Source: Chrysoperla carnea (lineage: Eukaryota > Arthropoda > Insecta > Neuroptera > Chrysopidae). Taken from it: a stretch of DNA of 64,000 bases. Made by a program: the position numbers and the translations under genes. Positions 12,111 through 25,070 of this stretch are shown here, in pieces. The first letter of the stretch is position 1. Every line of letters begins with the position of its first letter. The notes under the pieces were generated by a model. The model did not search any database, had not been told where the DNA came from, and saw nothing but the letters and a program-made list of their open reading frames with translations. The DNA is taken from contig NC_058339.1 of assembly GCF_905475395.1 (NCBI RefSeq), positions 42,045,172 to 42,109,171 of the forward strand, written 5' to 3'.

Positions 12111-13860
12111 GAACCTATAGAAGTTTTCACTTCAAAAACAAATATCAAAAGTCCAGCCGTCTTGAAATAAACTTTTTTGAGTTACAATAACACTCTGTCT
12201 GACAAACACTACACTCTGTCTGAAATTATAGTTTTAAAAATATGTGTATATTTAAGACGGAAATTAAACCACTGAACCATATGGTGATTGATATTATAAA
12301 ACCATCACCTGCTCAAGTACTTTTTTTTCATTTAATATTAATTTTATTAACATAAATATATGTAAGTGTTATTATTTTATTAAAAATAATATCACGAAAA
12401 TAATAATAATTTTTCAATCAATAATGATTTATCTTTTATAAATTATAATTCATGTGTGTTTGTGACACAATTTTTGAATTTATATGTAACATTTGTGCTT
12501 GCAATCATCAAATTCGACTAAAATAAGGAAAAATATTCGCTTGTTTAAACTATCGAAAAATTCACTATCCATTTTTCGAAACAGTCACGGATTTTGTCGT
12601 TTCTACAATTTTTACTAAAATAAATTCTATGGAAGAAATTAGTGTTGGCATAAAGGTTACAAGTGACAAAATGGTCGTAAATATTATATAACAGTGGGGG
12701 CTAAAAATATCTCGTATTTGTCACAGGCCATGCTTGGAAAAATTTTTGTTGCAAAATTTATACATTAGGTTGGAAAAATTTATTTTGTTCTTTTATAAAA
12801 ATATAACGTTATAATAGGTACATGCGTGTATTTTTCACCATAAAAAAATCTCAGCTGCGAACATGAGTTTTTTATTGAATTCCTGTGCTATGCAACATCT
12901 ATGAACGCAAAAAATGGGCAATCTTCAGTCAAAACTATTTTTATTTTAAGTGTTTTATACTTGAAAGAGCCAAAGAATTTCTGCTATACCATTTTTTTTT
13001 AAAGGCTTGATCTAATAAATTTTCTGAATATAGATTGATAATAAATAAAATTGATTCAAATCGGATATAAAATCTGCACAACCTCTTCAAGATTTTATAA
13101 CACCCTATTTTATTAAAGTAGCTGTTATCAAACAGGCGCCAGTCAAACTCATATTTTGGATAAAATTACATATTTCTAAACGATAACAGATTTGAGTCAT
13201 TTAAATAATTTTTTTAAAAAAACTAGTAAATAAAATACATTATTTTCAATAATTATTAATTGATTTTGATAATTCCAATAAATCTTAAATAAAGTGTTAT
13301 TTAATTAATTATAAATATAAAAAAAAATTTAAAAATTAAAATTATTATTGATTTAAAATTATTTATTATCAACTAGCACATTTATTCCTATACATAATAA
13401 ATAATAATGATTCTAATTAAAATCTTGCAAAAAAAATTATTTAAAGAAAATAATCATATAAATAAATAAATTCAATAATTTTTAAATGAAATAGAAAAAA
13501 AAATTTTTACTATAATGACATTCATTATAATAATTATTTGTTTTAAATATTTATTAATTAAAGTAATTTTAATGAGGTGGTGCGCATGACAAAGTTCATG
13601 AACTTTTATAAAAATACACACATAAATATTTATCTCCAATGAAACTGCCATGTATAATAAAAATTATTTAAAAAAATCGTGTGAGCAGCAGGGCTCCATC
13701 CCTTTAGTCATATTATCCGTTTGTTTCATCTTGCTTACTGTTAGATGCTTTGTATTGAAATTACTCCAATTATCTTATGGTTTCACCTCCTTATCTAACG
13801 GAATAAACTGAATTTTTATATAAACCGTTATTTTGATACTAAAAATGTTATCTCAAAAGT
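12111..13860. other. very AT-rich sequence, nothing identified
   Basis: 13200-13560 is almost pure A/T with no ordered repeat. No gene supported. Confidence 0.5.
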
Positions 13861-14060
13861 CACATATGGTCACGCTTGCGCGTTCTTAGATATTCAAGGT
13901 CAAAGTTCGCATAAATCAGTTTTTTGTCAATATCTCGCTTCTTTTGCATTCAATCGAATAAGCATTTATTATAAAAGTTGTAGAGGATAAAATTTTCTAC
14001 AAAAAGTATAACTTTATTTTTTATTCGTTGAACCGTTTTTGAAATAGAGGCAGCAGAAGA
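13861..14060 (+). repeat. possible dispersed repeat, single copy here
   Basis: The segment from acatatggtcacgcttgcgc through ttcaaggtcaaagttcgc to agtataactttattttttat has the higher-complexity, 'tcaatatctcgcttc'-type wording of insect repeat families I have seen. With only one copy in the window it cannot be confirmed. Confidence 0.3.
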
Positions 14061-14925
14061 TAAAGCGAATAATTCAGGAAAAAACCTTAAGAATAAAACT
14101 ATTTAAAAAATAAATAAAAAAATGGAAAAACAAATTTCAAATTGTAAAGCATAGATATTTGTCTTAAATCAAGCAAGACAATTCGTAATAAATGTTAGAA
14201 AACTGTAAAAGAAGCTATTAATTATAAAATATGAAAAGACGGAAATATTAGAAGTAATAAAAAATATTGGTATATTTATTTTTATAAAAATAAATAATAT
14301 ACTTTTATGAAAAAAATCATTTGCATTTTAATTATTTTCCTTATATCATCATAAAATAAAATGTTAAAATTGAAAAAAAAAAAAACTAAATGATTAAGTT
14401 TGAAACAATTTTAAGCCTTCAAGGGTTCTTCTGTATTAAAATATATAAGACGGTTTAAGTTTGGTAATGAAGAACAAGATGAAGTAGTTTTAACCTAGAT
14501 AAATCGAGACGGTTCCTTGCTAAGTTCATTGAAATCACTTGTTATTAATAGCTTTTTTCCCATAGACCATAATCTTAATGAAACAAAACAATTCCAGAGT
14601 TCTGTTCGTGATAGGCAATTTTTCTTTCCTGCCAACCTCCCAAAAATAATTTGTAAAAATTTTATTATAGTTGAAGGGGTTGAATTCTTTTTTTCTTAAA
14701 AATTCTCCCCATCCTAAACTCAAAGAAAAAAATTTTATAATAAAAACTCGATTTCCAAAACTAAGACACTTTAGATGGCATGTAAATTTCACTAAGGGTT
14801 TACTGCCTAAAAGCTGTGTAAGAATTTATTGATAAAAAATGTGCAAGTTGTTGGAAGAGTAAATGATTTAAAATTCTACATTGATAATTTTTAAAACATT
14901 TTCCCCACATGATTAACTGCACCGT
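14061..14925. other. AT-rich sequence, nothing identified
   Basis: Two overlapping open frames on opposite strands (14517-14699 + and 14535-14792 -) cannot both be real and neither looks coding. Confidence 0.4.
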
Positions 14926-14930
14926 GCTTG

Positions 14931-15120
14931 TATATAAATCCAAAGCACAGTACAGCTTGAATTCAGTTACGGTATACTAACTAGAAGGTTTTTCATAAAA
15001 AATAACAAAAAACAAAAGGATTTCTAGCGTGGATATTAAAAATACAACAAAAATACTAATAAATTTTATAAATAAAATAGTATTGCATAAATTACAAATA
15101 AATCTTGGAGAAGTGTAACA
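14931..15120 (+). promoter_or_regulatory. candidate core promoter and untranslated first exon
   Basis: A TATAAA box (within tatataaatcc, 14931-14941) is followed about 30 bases downstream by TCAGTT (14963-14968), the arthropod initiator consensus. This spacing is the textbook TATA-to-start distance. Downstream, at 15120-15121, cag|gtaaaag is a good splice donor, so a roughly 155-base exon without an ATG can be drawn. It lies on the same strand as ap, about 27 kb before the LIM2 exon. It could be an internal ap promoter, the start of an unrelated transcript, or chance in AT-rich DNA. Confidence 0.3.
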
Positions 15121-15390
15121 GGTAAAAGAAATATTACGTTATTTGTTAGCATAAGGTGGTAGTTTATATGTACAAAAGGGCGTTATACATATATATACCA
15201 TATTTTCAATTAATTTATTATTATAACTATTTCCATAATATGGTATAGTATTTTATTTTTAATTAATATTTTTTTTGGTTTGTTGCAAAGGTATTATAAA
15301 TATTTCATTAAGGAAATAAAAATATTAAATCAGAGAGATGACTTACTAAATTATTATAGTTTATGATTTAATAATTTTATGAAATATGTT
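15121..15390. other. AT-rich sequence, nothing identified
   Basis: No supported feature. Confidence 0.4.
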
Positions 15391-15392
15391 TA

Positions 15393-16073
15393 CAGGGTGA
15401 TATTTAAAAAATTTCCAGTTTTTTTTTAAAAACGTATGGCGATATCCAAGAAACGGTAAATCCAAGTTTTCTAATTTTTGGAGAAAATAAAAATAATGTT
15501 TCTAGTTTTACCTTCCTTGGACGTTCTTCCTGGGTAAGCCTTTTAGGTCAAACGATGGTAAACTTTGTTTTTTTAAATGAGAAATCCTATTTTCGTAGCA
15601 GATTGTTATTCTTTACATTAACAAATCAACTTATGTGTCAAAATTTATTTTCCTAAACCTCAATTTTGGACACTCAATTTCAGGTATTTTTAGTTGAAAG
15701 TTTTTTTTATAGATTCTTATTTTTTATCGAAAAACAAGTAATTATTGTCTACAAAATTCGTTCCCTATTTTTATAGTTCTTAGCCTTAAAGTCAAACATC
15801 GAAAACTGAGGTCAAGAAAAAAAAATTTACAAACATAAGTTGATTTTTTGATGCAAAGAATCAGAATCCGCTTCAAAAAATATACCTACAGCTTCATTAA
15901 AAAAAAAAAAAAAAACAAAATTGGGGCAACGTTTAACACGTAAGACACGCTCGGGAAGTAAAACTAATCACATTTCTTTCATCCCCCCCCACAAAATAAG
16001 AAGACTTGAATCGTTTTATAATCCAATCTGTTTTTGAAAAAATTAGCTGGAAATTTCTTTTTAAATCTCTCTG
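15393..16073. mobile_element. 681-bp fold-back element, TA duplication
   Basis: It starts CAGGGTGATATTTAAAAA, ends with the inverted counterpart ..TTTTTAAATCTCTCTG, and has TA on each side (15391-15392, 16074-16075). The arms pair over their full length. For example aaatcaacttatgtgtcaaa on the left matches the reverse of the right-hand segment around 15826-15850, and attctttacattaac matches the reverse of the segment near 15855-15875. The centre is close to 15733. The arms have diverged by roughly a quarter. There is no coding capacity. TA duplication and CAG..CTG ends suggest a Tc1/mariner-related fold-back MITE. Confidence 0.8.
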
Positions 16074-16130
16074 TATAACTAATTATACGTCATAAATATT
16101 CCGATTAATTTTATTTGTTTAACAAAATAT

Positions 16131-16605
16131 TTTAAAAACAAGTGAAAACTAACGATTGACTGAGTTAATTGTTGAAATACCATGCATAGCCATTGTTGAT
16201 TGCTCTATCACATTACACATACATACACGTCACACATACATAACTGATATTCCCATTACATACTATACAATTTACGCCCAACTTTTGATCTCTAACGGTT
16301 TACAAGATGGGTCCTACGGACACATAGGTCAAGACCCAATTGACCTATGTTGCTCATTTACGAACTCGACCTTACCTTTTACGTCCTGAATACGCTGTAA
16401 AAATTTCAGCTTGATATATTTTTTCGTTTTTGAGTTATCGTGTTGGCAGACAGACGGACAGACAAACGAAAATGGACTAATTAGGTGATTTTATAAACAC
16501 CTATACCAAAATTTTGTTCATAGCATCAATATTTTTTAAGCGCTACAAACTTGGGACTAAACTTAGTATACCTAGAATATTACATATATGCATGGTATAA
16601 AAATA
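16131..16605 (-). repeat. family A dispersed repeat, near-complete copy
   Basis: It runs in the same order as the 1212-1775 copy but without the nested MITE: aacaagtgaaaac, gattgactgagttaattgtt, cacacatacataactgatat, tgacctatgttgctcattta, cgtttttgagttatcgtgtt, a (GACA/GACG)n stretch, actaattaggtgattttata, and caaacttgggactaa. The open frame 16156-16389 lies wholly inside the repeat and is not a gene. Confidence 0.8.
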
Positions 16606-17580
16606 TAAGTAACAAAATATTATCTATTTTAAAATCTCCTATTATGAAACAAATTTTATTACACAAATCAGAATCAGTCAAGTGTTCGAATGAGGTGTAC
16701 ACAATACACCATACTCCGTATTGTATACTCCGAACTTTTTAATCCATTTGGAAGATAATTTTTACTGAACTCTGGAGTATTTATGTTGATATCGGCAGTC
16801 GAGAGAAACTCCATGGTTTTTCGAGTTCACCGATCAAATCATGAAATGTGGCAGTCCCAGATAGAAGTTTACGTTTATACCAATCACAATAATTTATTAT
16901 TGCATTCAAATTTAATTTCTGTTTATAAAAAAAGCAATTAAATAATTTTATGGACAATATAAAATTGAATAGTGTTTTACTTAAGCCCTGCTTGACTCAC
17001 TTACTTTATATAGTTACCATCTTTGAATAAGTTGTCCTAATAAAATTATATAATATAATGATTGTTATGTATGTAAATCTCCGCGAAGAAGGATTAAAGT
17101 ATTAAGTTAAATTGTAAAATTAAATAGCTACATATGTAAAAATGTTTTCTACAATCATTGCTTATTTGCAAGTGTAAATCACGTTCTTAGTGTACTCATC
17201 AAAGGGATTGTTATAGTAATAACACTTAGAATGGTTCAACACTGGTTCAACTTAGAGTGGTTTTAACAAAATTATAATTACGTAGCAAGATATGAATCAT
17301 TTTTGTAAAAATATATGACATTATAATCAGCTGTATATCCTTTTTATATGCTATATAGTTATAATAATACAACAGAATAACAATAATAATTATTATTGTA
17401 TTATTTATAAATAATTGAGAAACTAATTTGCATACCTTCATAACAAATAAAATATATATTTTTATGATTTATAGAACATTTTGATATTTTAAAATATTTA
17501 CATACTGGGTGGACCTGCAAAAATTGATATGAATTAAATTACGATAAAATGTATGTAAGTAAAATTTACTAAATTTAAAT
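16606..17580. other. AT-rich sequence, nothing identified
   Basis: Short open frames only; no motif recognised. Confidence 0.5.
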
Positions 17581-17862
17581 AACCCCCGAGAAAATTTTCG
17601 GGTACGGAACCCTAAACTCGCACTTGAAACGTATCTTAGAACACTCTCTATTAAATTACCTTTTTCCTTAGAGTCTTCTCCAAACTGACCCGACTTTGAG
17701 GATCATCGCCTATTTTTTTTTAGATGTTTCGTTTAGGGAATCCTAAACTCTCCTTGAAACATAGCTAAAATCATTCCCCATTAAATTACCTTTTCTAAAT
17801 TGGTTCATCATTAAGGAGCTACGATGAACCGCATAACACCCCTTTTTTTGGTTGGGGGGTTA
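17581..17862 (-). repeat. family B dispersed repeat, copy 1
   Basis: Read on the minus strand it has, in order, a C-rich start, a ggttcatcgtagctcct segment, a 'gaaaaggtaatttaatg' block used twice, and 'gagtttagggttccgtaccc' followed by the end. It matches 29028-29260 and 51838-52180. An internal part containing the (GTCT)n run of the other copies is deleted here. Confidence 0.65.
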
Positions 17863-19378
17863 AAAAAGTAGTGTTAACGATTTTTGACAAAATTTCTTCT
17901 TACTATGAAATGATTGAATAATAGGTTTTGTATAAAAACGTTTAGTGTACGCAATGTCTATTCAATATGTGCTAATAGACAACAGCTTTATTATGTTTTC
18001 AGACTTTTCATTTTAATGTTTTTTTTAATGGCAACAAAATAGTATTATTACCAGTGCAAAATTGAATTTGTCTTTATACAAAACGTGTTCAACGTGACAA
18101 TGTGTATGAATAATCAGCCATCATTAGTGGGCTCAGTCTAACAAGAAGAAAATGCGTCTTATACCTCAGGTGTCTGTAAATAAGCGATAGGCATTACAGG
18201 GATAACTAGATAGATAAATCTATTTATATACAATTTATTTTTTGTTATAACAGATCTGAATAGTATTTTGTTAAAAATTGAAGTTCTTTTTAAGTTAAAA
18301 GGCCTACAGGACCATCCGGTAAATATATTTTGTTATAGGTATATTATAAATATAAACTTTTGCAATATATCATATTTTTTAAAACATTATTTCAATCCAT
18401 TATTTATATGTAATTTGTTTTTTTATTTTCTGTTTATTTATAAATAAACAATATTTTAAGAGATTTAGCATGCCGTATTCAAAAAAATTCATTCAAACAA
18501 ATAATTGCGGGATCTACTCTAAGGCATTTGTTGTAAGATTCTTAACTGGAAATATGAACAAATATTTAATAGTAATTATCTAAGTCGTAGTGCTTATGCT
18601 TTTCCAAAAGCCTACAAAATTGTTTAAAAAAAGTCCTACTGAAAATAGATCATTTTGAAAACAAACGCCAGTAAGAATTGATAAAAGGAATTGTAGGATG
18701 TAATTAATTTCTTTATGTTCGAATTGCGCACAATAAGAGTGGAACTTTTATGATGGAAACAAAGTAATAGGCGCTACAAAAGTTTCAACCATAGTACATT
18801 TTATTTCCAGTTTAACGGAATTCTTGGTAAATTAGTTAAATTCATTCTTGACCAGTTCAAATAATATTATTTTTCAATTGTACTAATACATATAATAACT
18901 ATAATAAATACTCACTTTTGTCATCAGTAAGTGAACTCGATTTATTGTTCAATGTGATTACAACTTCCGGAAGCATTCGTCTATAATGAATGTGTTAAGA
19001 AATTCGAATACGGATACGAGGATACGACAATCATTATAGCATAGATATCTGCAACTTTATAATAATATACCATAAGATGACGTGTAAACACGTCACATTT
19101 TCTCGTTTCTGCCCCCAGAAGAGCTTGCACTTTTATTCAAATAAGTAGGGGAGAGACGTAAAAAATTATACATTACGCAAATATCAAAGTTGGGTCCTCT
19201 AAATATCCAGTTTTATACTTAACCGCTCAGTCTATGAAATGATTAGACCATTAAAAGACTGGGTTATTTATACGAGTTTTCACCTGACCGTTGTTTGTAA
19301 TCAAATCTTGAAAGTTTAATAAAGACCACTTCCTAGTTTCCGATTTAGTTGAAATTTTGCATATACTTATATTTGAAA
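17863..19378. other. AT-rich sequence, nothing identified
   Basis: It contains a small palindrome, gacgtgtaaacacgtc (about 19080), of no evident meaning. No gene. Confidence 0.5.
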
Positions 19379-19640
19379 TATATAAAGGTCTACTTAGTTT
19401 AGTCCCAAGTTTGTAACGCTTAAAAATATTGATGCTACGAATAAATTTTTGGTAAAGTTGTTCATAATATCACCTATTTAGTCCATTTTCGGTTGTCCGT
19501 CTGTCCGTCTATCTGTCGACAAGGTAACTCAAAAACGAAAAAAGATACCAAACTGAAATTTTTTCTCGTGTTCAGGACATAAAAAGAGAGGTCACCTTCT
19601 TAAATGAACACCATTGGTTAATTGGGTTCTTGATTTTTCC
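19379..19640 (+). repeat. family A dispersed repeat, truncated copy
   Basis: It contains tttagtcccaagtttgtaac, gatgctacgaataaattttt, a gtccgtctgtccgtctatct run, and aactcaaaaacgaaaaaaga. It is cut off after the ggttaattgggttcttg block, so the second half is absent. Confidence 0.75.
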
Positions 19641-20375
19641 GTACAGAAAGAATTGTACGAATTATACAGTAGCCGGTAATTCCTAATAAAGTAACTTCGT
19701 AGGATCTGCTAACTTTTTCTCAATGCCATGATACTTTCCTTGTTTCAAAGTTTCCAAATTAAAAATTTTTTATGTGTCACTTTTTTGTCATAAATACATA
19801 ACAAAAAACAAATTAAATTATTTGAATTTATATAAAATATCACTTTTTTTTTTTTTAAATCTTGAAATTAAAGAAATGAATCTTTTTGATTGATTGATTT
19901 GTTAAACATTTAAGATTATTATAAAGATTTAACACCTTTTCTTACCTCAAACCTTTGGTACAAAACATACATCGTTCATGTTTTATATTTATTACATATA
20001 TATCATCTGTCGTACATCGTACAGAATATCATTTTTATATTTTATACTTAGGAACATGTAGACATTAAGTATTAAAACAAGTGTCCACAAACATACAAAA
20101 AATTTTTATTAAATTCTATCTGTGTGAGTATAAAATTGGTATCATGGACATAATTTTATTGTATGTTCCATGTGCAACGTATTCAAACGCAAATCCAGAA
20201 AAATTTATAATGAGAGCAATGTGAACTTTACCAAAAAATTTGTAATTAAATAATGAATAATAGGGTATTCTACTATACTTGAAAAAGTACTTCAAAATAT
20301 TGATTTTGCTAATAAAAAGCCACAAAAAATTTATTTCGGAAAAATAAACACGCTTTCTTGCCAAAAACTTAAATT
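19641..20375. other. AT-rich sequence, nothing identified
   Basis: No supported feature; the minus-strand frame 20116-20364 is not coding-like. Confidence 0.4.
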
Positions 20376-20632
20376 AAATTTTAAACTGTCAAAAACGCGG
20401 GCATCCAATTTGGTGGCGTAATACCGGTATCATTATCCGAAACAACACAGATAAGTTTGACAGATATATTCATAGACAACTAATTATAATAAATATAAAT
20501 ATTTATTATCTATGAATATATTATACACAGCTGTCTACACTGAACTAACTGATGGTCTATGGTTCATACCGATATGACATCACATCAGGGATTGCCCACG
20601 TTTTAGGTCACGTGATAGACAGTTTAAAAATT
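20376..20632. mobile_element. possible MITE with imperfect inverted ends
   Basis: The left end, aattttaaactgtc then aaaacgcgggca, is mirrored by the right end, tgcccacgtttt then gacagtttaaaaatt, with a 13-base insertion in the right arm. A second small inverted pair (tattcatagaca / tatctatgaata) lies around 20466-20520. Target duplication is not clear. Confidence 0.45.
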
Positions 20633-21560
20633 ACGATTTTTAGTTTTATTATTATTTTAAATTCGTTTGTGCATGCGTGTTGTTCTTAGCCAATACAGTA
20701 GGGTAGGTGCCTACTCTACCTAATGGTTAATCTCTGCTCAAGGATGAGTATTTTTTATTCTGGAGATATTTTGAAAAACACGCGAATGAATGGCGAAGTT
20801 CCTGGATAGTCGACAGAAGAAATTTGTTCAGGATACCAATACTCTTATACAGTTTTAGGGGACCTCTTATAAACTACTCTTTCAACCATCAAAAATGTTC
20901 GAATTTTATATTGTTGGAATTGTCGAAAAGGATTTTAATTCAAATCGGAATATAACTAATTATCACAATTTTCCAATTTCTTTCAATTTTTCAATTGCTT
21001 ATCAAAGATTCTCGATCTGTCGCTAAAATCCTGCATGCAAAGCTTTTATTTCAAGACGCTTTGGGATATATCTCGAAAAATACTCATCTAATTGTCAAAT
21101 GAGATGGATTATTAATGATTTTTGAATACTAATTACTCTCGACATGCTTTGTACAATACGATTAGTATTGTATTGTCATTGAATAATTTAACGGGTTTCG
21201 CATTTACATAGTATCTTTATCATCTCGTACCAAAGTTGTGAAGAGATAAATGTGATATTATACTCTTTCTCTATATGAATGAATTAGTAACATATCAAAT
21301 TACACCAAACACATAGGTAGGTACATCTACATGCCATACCTACAGTCAAATTCAAATAATATGTTCTTGTAATAAAAAAATATATTTTATAACATGTAGG
21401 ATTGTACAATACAGTCAACTCAAACAATTGATTGATACCCACGTTTAGAAATGTAACGCATGAGAATAACTTTAAAAACTTAAGGACGTTCCCAAAAAAA
21501 AATAGTGTATGAAAGTATTGGATATTTACGTTTCAAATTTTAAGTGTGGATACCGTTCGA
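20633..21560. other. AT-rich sequence, nothing identified
   Basis: No supported gene. Confidence 0.4.
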
Positions 21561-21680
21561 ACTTGGGAAATAAAACGAAAATTAAGAAAAAGTTTTTTTC
21601 GATATTAACAATTACCATAGTTTTTGGAATATTGATGCCTAAATATTTAGAGAAAATCTATTATAGAAAAAATACTTATT
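21561..21680 (+). repeat. family F dispersed repeat, copy 2
   Basis: It aligns with 11660-11770 over the taccatagttt...atgc.taaa.atttagagaaaatc core. The 97-residue open frame at 21509-21802 covers it. Because the core is a repeat and the rest has no recognisable motif, I do not call a gene. Confidence 0.6.
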
Positions 21681-24600
21681 TTCTTATCACAAATGCCATT
21701 CGTTTCATAACTTTAAATGTAGTGGATGGGAAAATGAGTACCGCTTGCTACAGTTTTCTATGTAAGAAAACATTTATCATGCTTTTAAGTAATGAACATT
21801 AGTTTTTCAAATTAATCTTAAGAAAATCAGGCTTATTACGTAGTAAGCATACCTTAAAAACACTTAGGTACGTAGGTACATACCTTTAAAAACACTTCAA
21901 TGTAGGATTTTCTATATGCTAAAAGCGCAAACTTTAACAGCTCAAATCTATAAATTTAACATCGTTATGGGTATTAAAAAATGTATCTTATTATAAAGGG
22001 CATTAATGAGAATGCATATAATATCTAATTTAAAGATTATCCTAAGAATACGTGATTTTTCGGATCGCCCTTCAGGTGATTTCAAATTAGGTTTTATTCA
22101 AAAAAGGGTGTTGCATTGCAGAAACTCATCTCTAGTGTCCAGTTAACCTTTCTGATTCCTATATTTACTTTTCAAATTTGTTTAGTGTCATTAACAATCA
22201 TTAAGAAGTATGCACCTTAAGACCTTGAGATGACTTTTGTTTGTGTACCATTCTGGTACAGTGTACCCAATCTGGACAGCCGTCTAAGTGTTCTCAATCT
22301 GGATAGCCGTTGCAAGCTTATCTAGTGTCATCAGACTATTTGGACGAAATGTCTGCCATTAACGTGGTGACATCCAATTGAACAACTCTGTGTAATTAAC
22401 ATTTGAGTATAAACTATAAAATATTGTGGTGATAGAAATTGAATAGTCAGAAATTTCTATTAAGGAGATATGCAAGGATTGAATAATACTAGGAATTTCT
22501 ATAAAACTTTATAAATATATTTTTTGATTAACAAAGTATCCAAAAATTACAAAAAATTCCTTGGTCATCGGGCTTTTTATTATTATTTTATCGTTCAGAG
22601 TTGGCTGAAAAAATAATGATACATATAATTTTTCCTTTTCAATTGAATATTTCTATATCAACAAATCTAGAGAGTATGATAAAAAGCTATCTTAAATATT
22701 TGGACAATCTTGTTGTTTATAATAATACCATAAAAATATAAGGTTGCTGATGATATAAAAACAAAATTTTAATTTAGGTAACTAAATCAGAGTTCATCGA
22801 AGATCCATCATTTGACGAACAGAGACGACTATAGTTAGAGTATTGATGATTGAAGAGCGATATCTATATTATCAAATTTATAAGCATCACTTGCACACAA
22901 TATAGGTAATATATATTTTTGTAGTTGCGTGGTATTTTATAGCCAAAAATAACTCATTATTTAACTGCAAAGCATATACTTGGTTTATATGTATTAACCG
23001 TTCAATAAACATAAACTTTTTTACAATACTGTAGGTTTACAATACCTTAAATATAAAAATAAGATCCAATAGCATAACTTAAAAATTTCAAAATAGTTTT
23101 TATCATTGATTTCCGATAATCAAAAAATGTCCAAGGCCAGTCAGCATTACAGAAGCCATTTTTGATAATAATAGGTATTTTGTTGCATATACACATAGAA
23201 CATTTATAAAATGAAAATTCTACAACTCAGTGCATATTCAGTGACTCAATATACACATTGTCACTTATTATAAATTTTATAGTTCAATTATAAATGTATT
23301 GTGTCATTAGTTCCGTGTCGTTAAATGAAGCCAAAGTCAAATTCGTATGTAAGTATTCACGTATCATTTATTTTATGATTATTTTTCACACCCCTGTTTT
23401 ATATATTCATAAAATTTGATATTATTATATAAAATAAAATACCTGCAAGCTTGTGGTAATCCACATAATATTTTGTAGAACACGGTTTATTTATTTATAT
23501 GAATTATTTGTTCGTATGTCAGAAGTGTAAGACAATTATATAAAAATAATCTATTTAGAATTTTTATGAACAAAGTGTTTCAAATTATGGTCTAGAACAA
23601 GAAAGTTGATTGTCATCTCGCATTCTGGACCGGTTGTTCGATGAAATTTCGTGATTTGGTTCATAATCGAATGGCTTAGAAATAATTGTGTTTTATATTT
23701 AAATTATTGAAAAACTATTGTATATTCAACTCTGAAAGAAAGTTCTTAGTTGTAGCTTATAAAAGTAAATCCTTATTTTTGCTTTATTTGCTTTGTTTGG
23801 AAAACCAAGCAAACTTTTCTTAAAGATTTTTAAATTATTATTATATGCTATTAAGTACAAAGGAGGATCTTATATATTACTTAGCCTGTTTTTTCCAGTC
23901 CATCTTTCTTAATCCTTTATCAAATATCATGACTTGCTCTTCTTTTTCAAGCATATTGTGCTGTCTACTGATATTGAAAAGTCGGGGTAAATAGGTCTCA
24001 AGGTCTAAAAATATACCGCTTGGCTTGAATATCATACCTGTAATAAAATTACTTATAAATAAAAATAAAGTAAATTATTATTGATATTTTATTATTTCAC
24101 TGGTCTGTGCTTAGACACGGTTTTTGTTTATTATTATTTCAGAAAATTATTGTGGGTAGTTTCTTTCACGAGGCCTATATTTGTATCCTGTATTCTATAA
24201 AAAATTCTGGACAACTTGTAAAACTTTGAATTTTTTAGGCTTATGAACACAATAATCACAAAAAGTGTGTTAATCAATGATAATAAATGCTCACAAGTCT
24301 TATTTATTTAGTTTATAATAAAGTTATGAAATGAAATTTTGAGACACGTGGTATATCTGGCATTGTACTGTTAGTGGTTATTATTTTGTTAACTATCGAA
24401 CTACTTAATAACATATTCATTGATAGCAGGTTAAAGATTTTAATATTGTTAATTTGATTTTAAGGTCAATGATCTAATATATTCATTATCGGAGGTGGCC
24501 GTAAATCTGAAGGTGCCACTCGAAATTCCAGTTCGAAAAATTTTCAAGCTTTGAGAGACTAACGTACGAAGTTCTAGAAAATTAAGATTTAATTTTTTAT

Positions 24601-24880
24601 TTTAAAACGAAATTACTATGTATAAAGATTTAAAATTTGCGAAAAATGTTCTTTTGATAAATTAACATTCTAAAATACAAAATTAAAATTTTGTATTCTA
24701 AAACTTGGAACGTGAATTTCTCTGTAAGTACTAAAATTACCCAAAATATGGCCAGATAAAGAAAATTTTATGTTTCCAAAAGTAAATCGAGAAAGTCTTT
24801 AAATTAAAGCGAGTGTCTTAACTACAGGATCATGTCCTTTTTGGGGAATTAATATTTCAGATCCTCCTTACGCCAAACGC
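21681..24880. other. AT-rich sequence, no gene found
   Basis: About 3.2 kb. 22080-22400 is somewhat richer in G/C and has a repeated phrase (caatctggacagccgt / caatctggatagccgt at about 22268 and 22299). I can read no coding frame in it. Confidence 0.45.
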
Positions 24881-25070
24881 GTGATAAGGAACGTATTTCT
24901 AAAATGCATTGTCATCGGAACTGAACTAACATGTCAAATTTGAACTCAATCGGTTGAGGATAACTGCTTTAAAATGCAGTTTTAAGATCTGACCTGAACA
25001 AACAAACAAACGTACATACATACATTCAAACATTGCAAGTTAAATAAAAGTTTGTAAAGAGCACTTAAAA
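24881..25070 (+). mobile_element. probable LINE 3'-end relic
   Basis: The phrase tcaaatttgaactcaatcgg, then an (aaac)n/(atac)n run, then gcaagttaaataaaagtttg. The last block recurs at 50950-50975 (gcgagttaaataaaagtttg) and loosely at 34777-34798 (agcgaataaaagtttgttaa), so this is a dispersed 3' terminus. No ORF is left. Confidence 0.45.

Noticed and set aside
16156..16389. 77-residue + strand frame
   Set aside because: It is entirely inside a family A repeat.
21509..21802. 97-residue + strand frame as a gene
   Set aside because: No recognisable motif; its core recurs as a dispersed repeat at 11.7 kb; composition is AT-driven.
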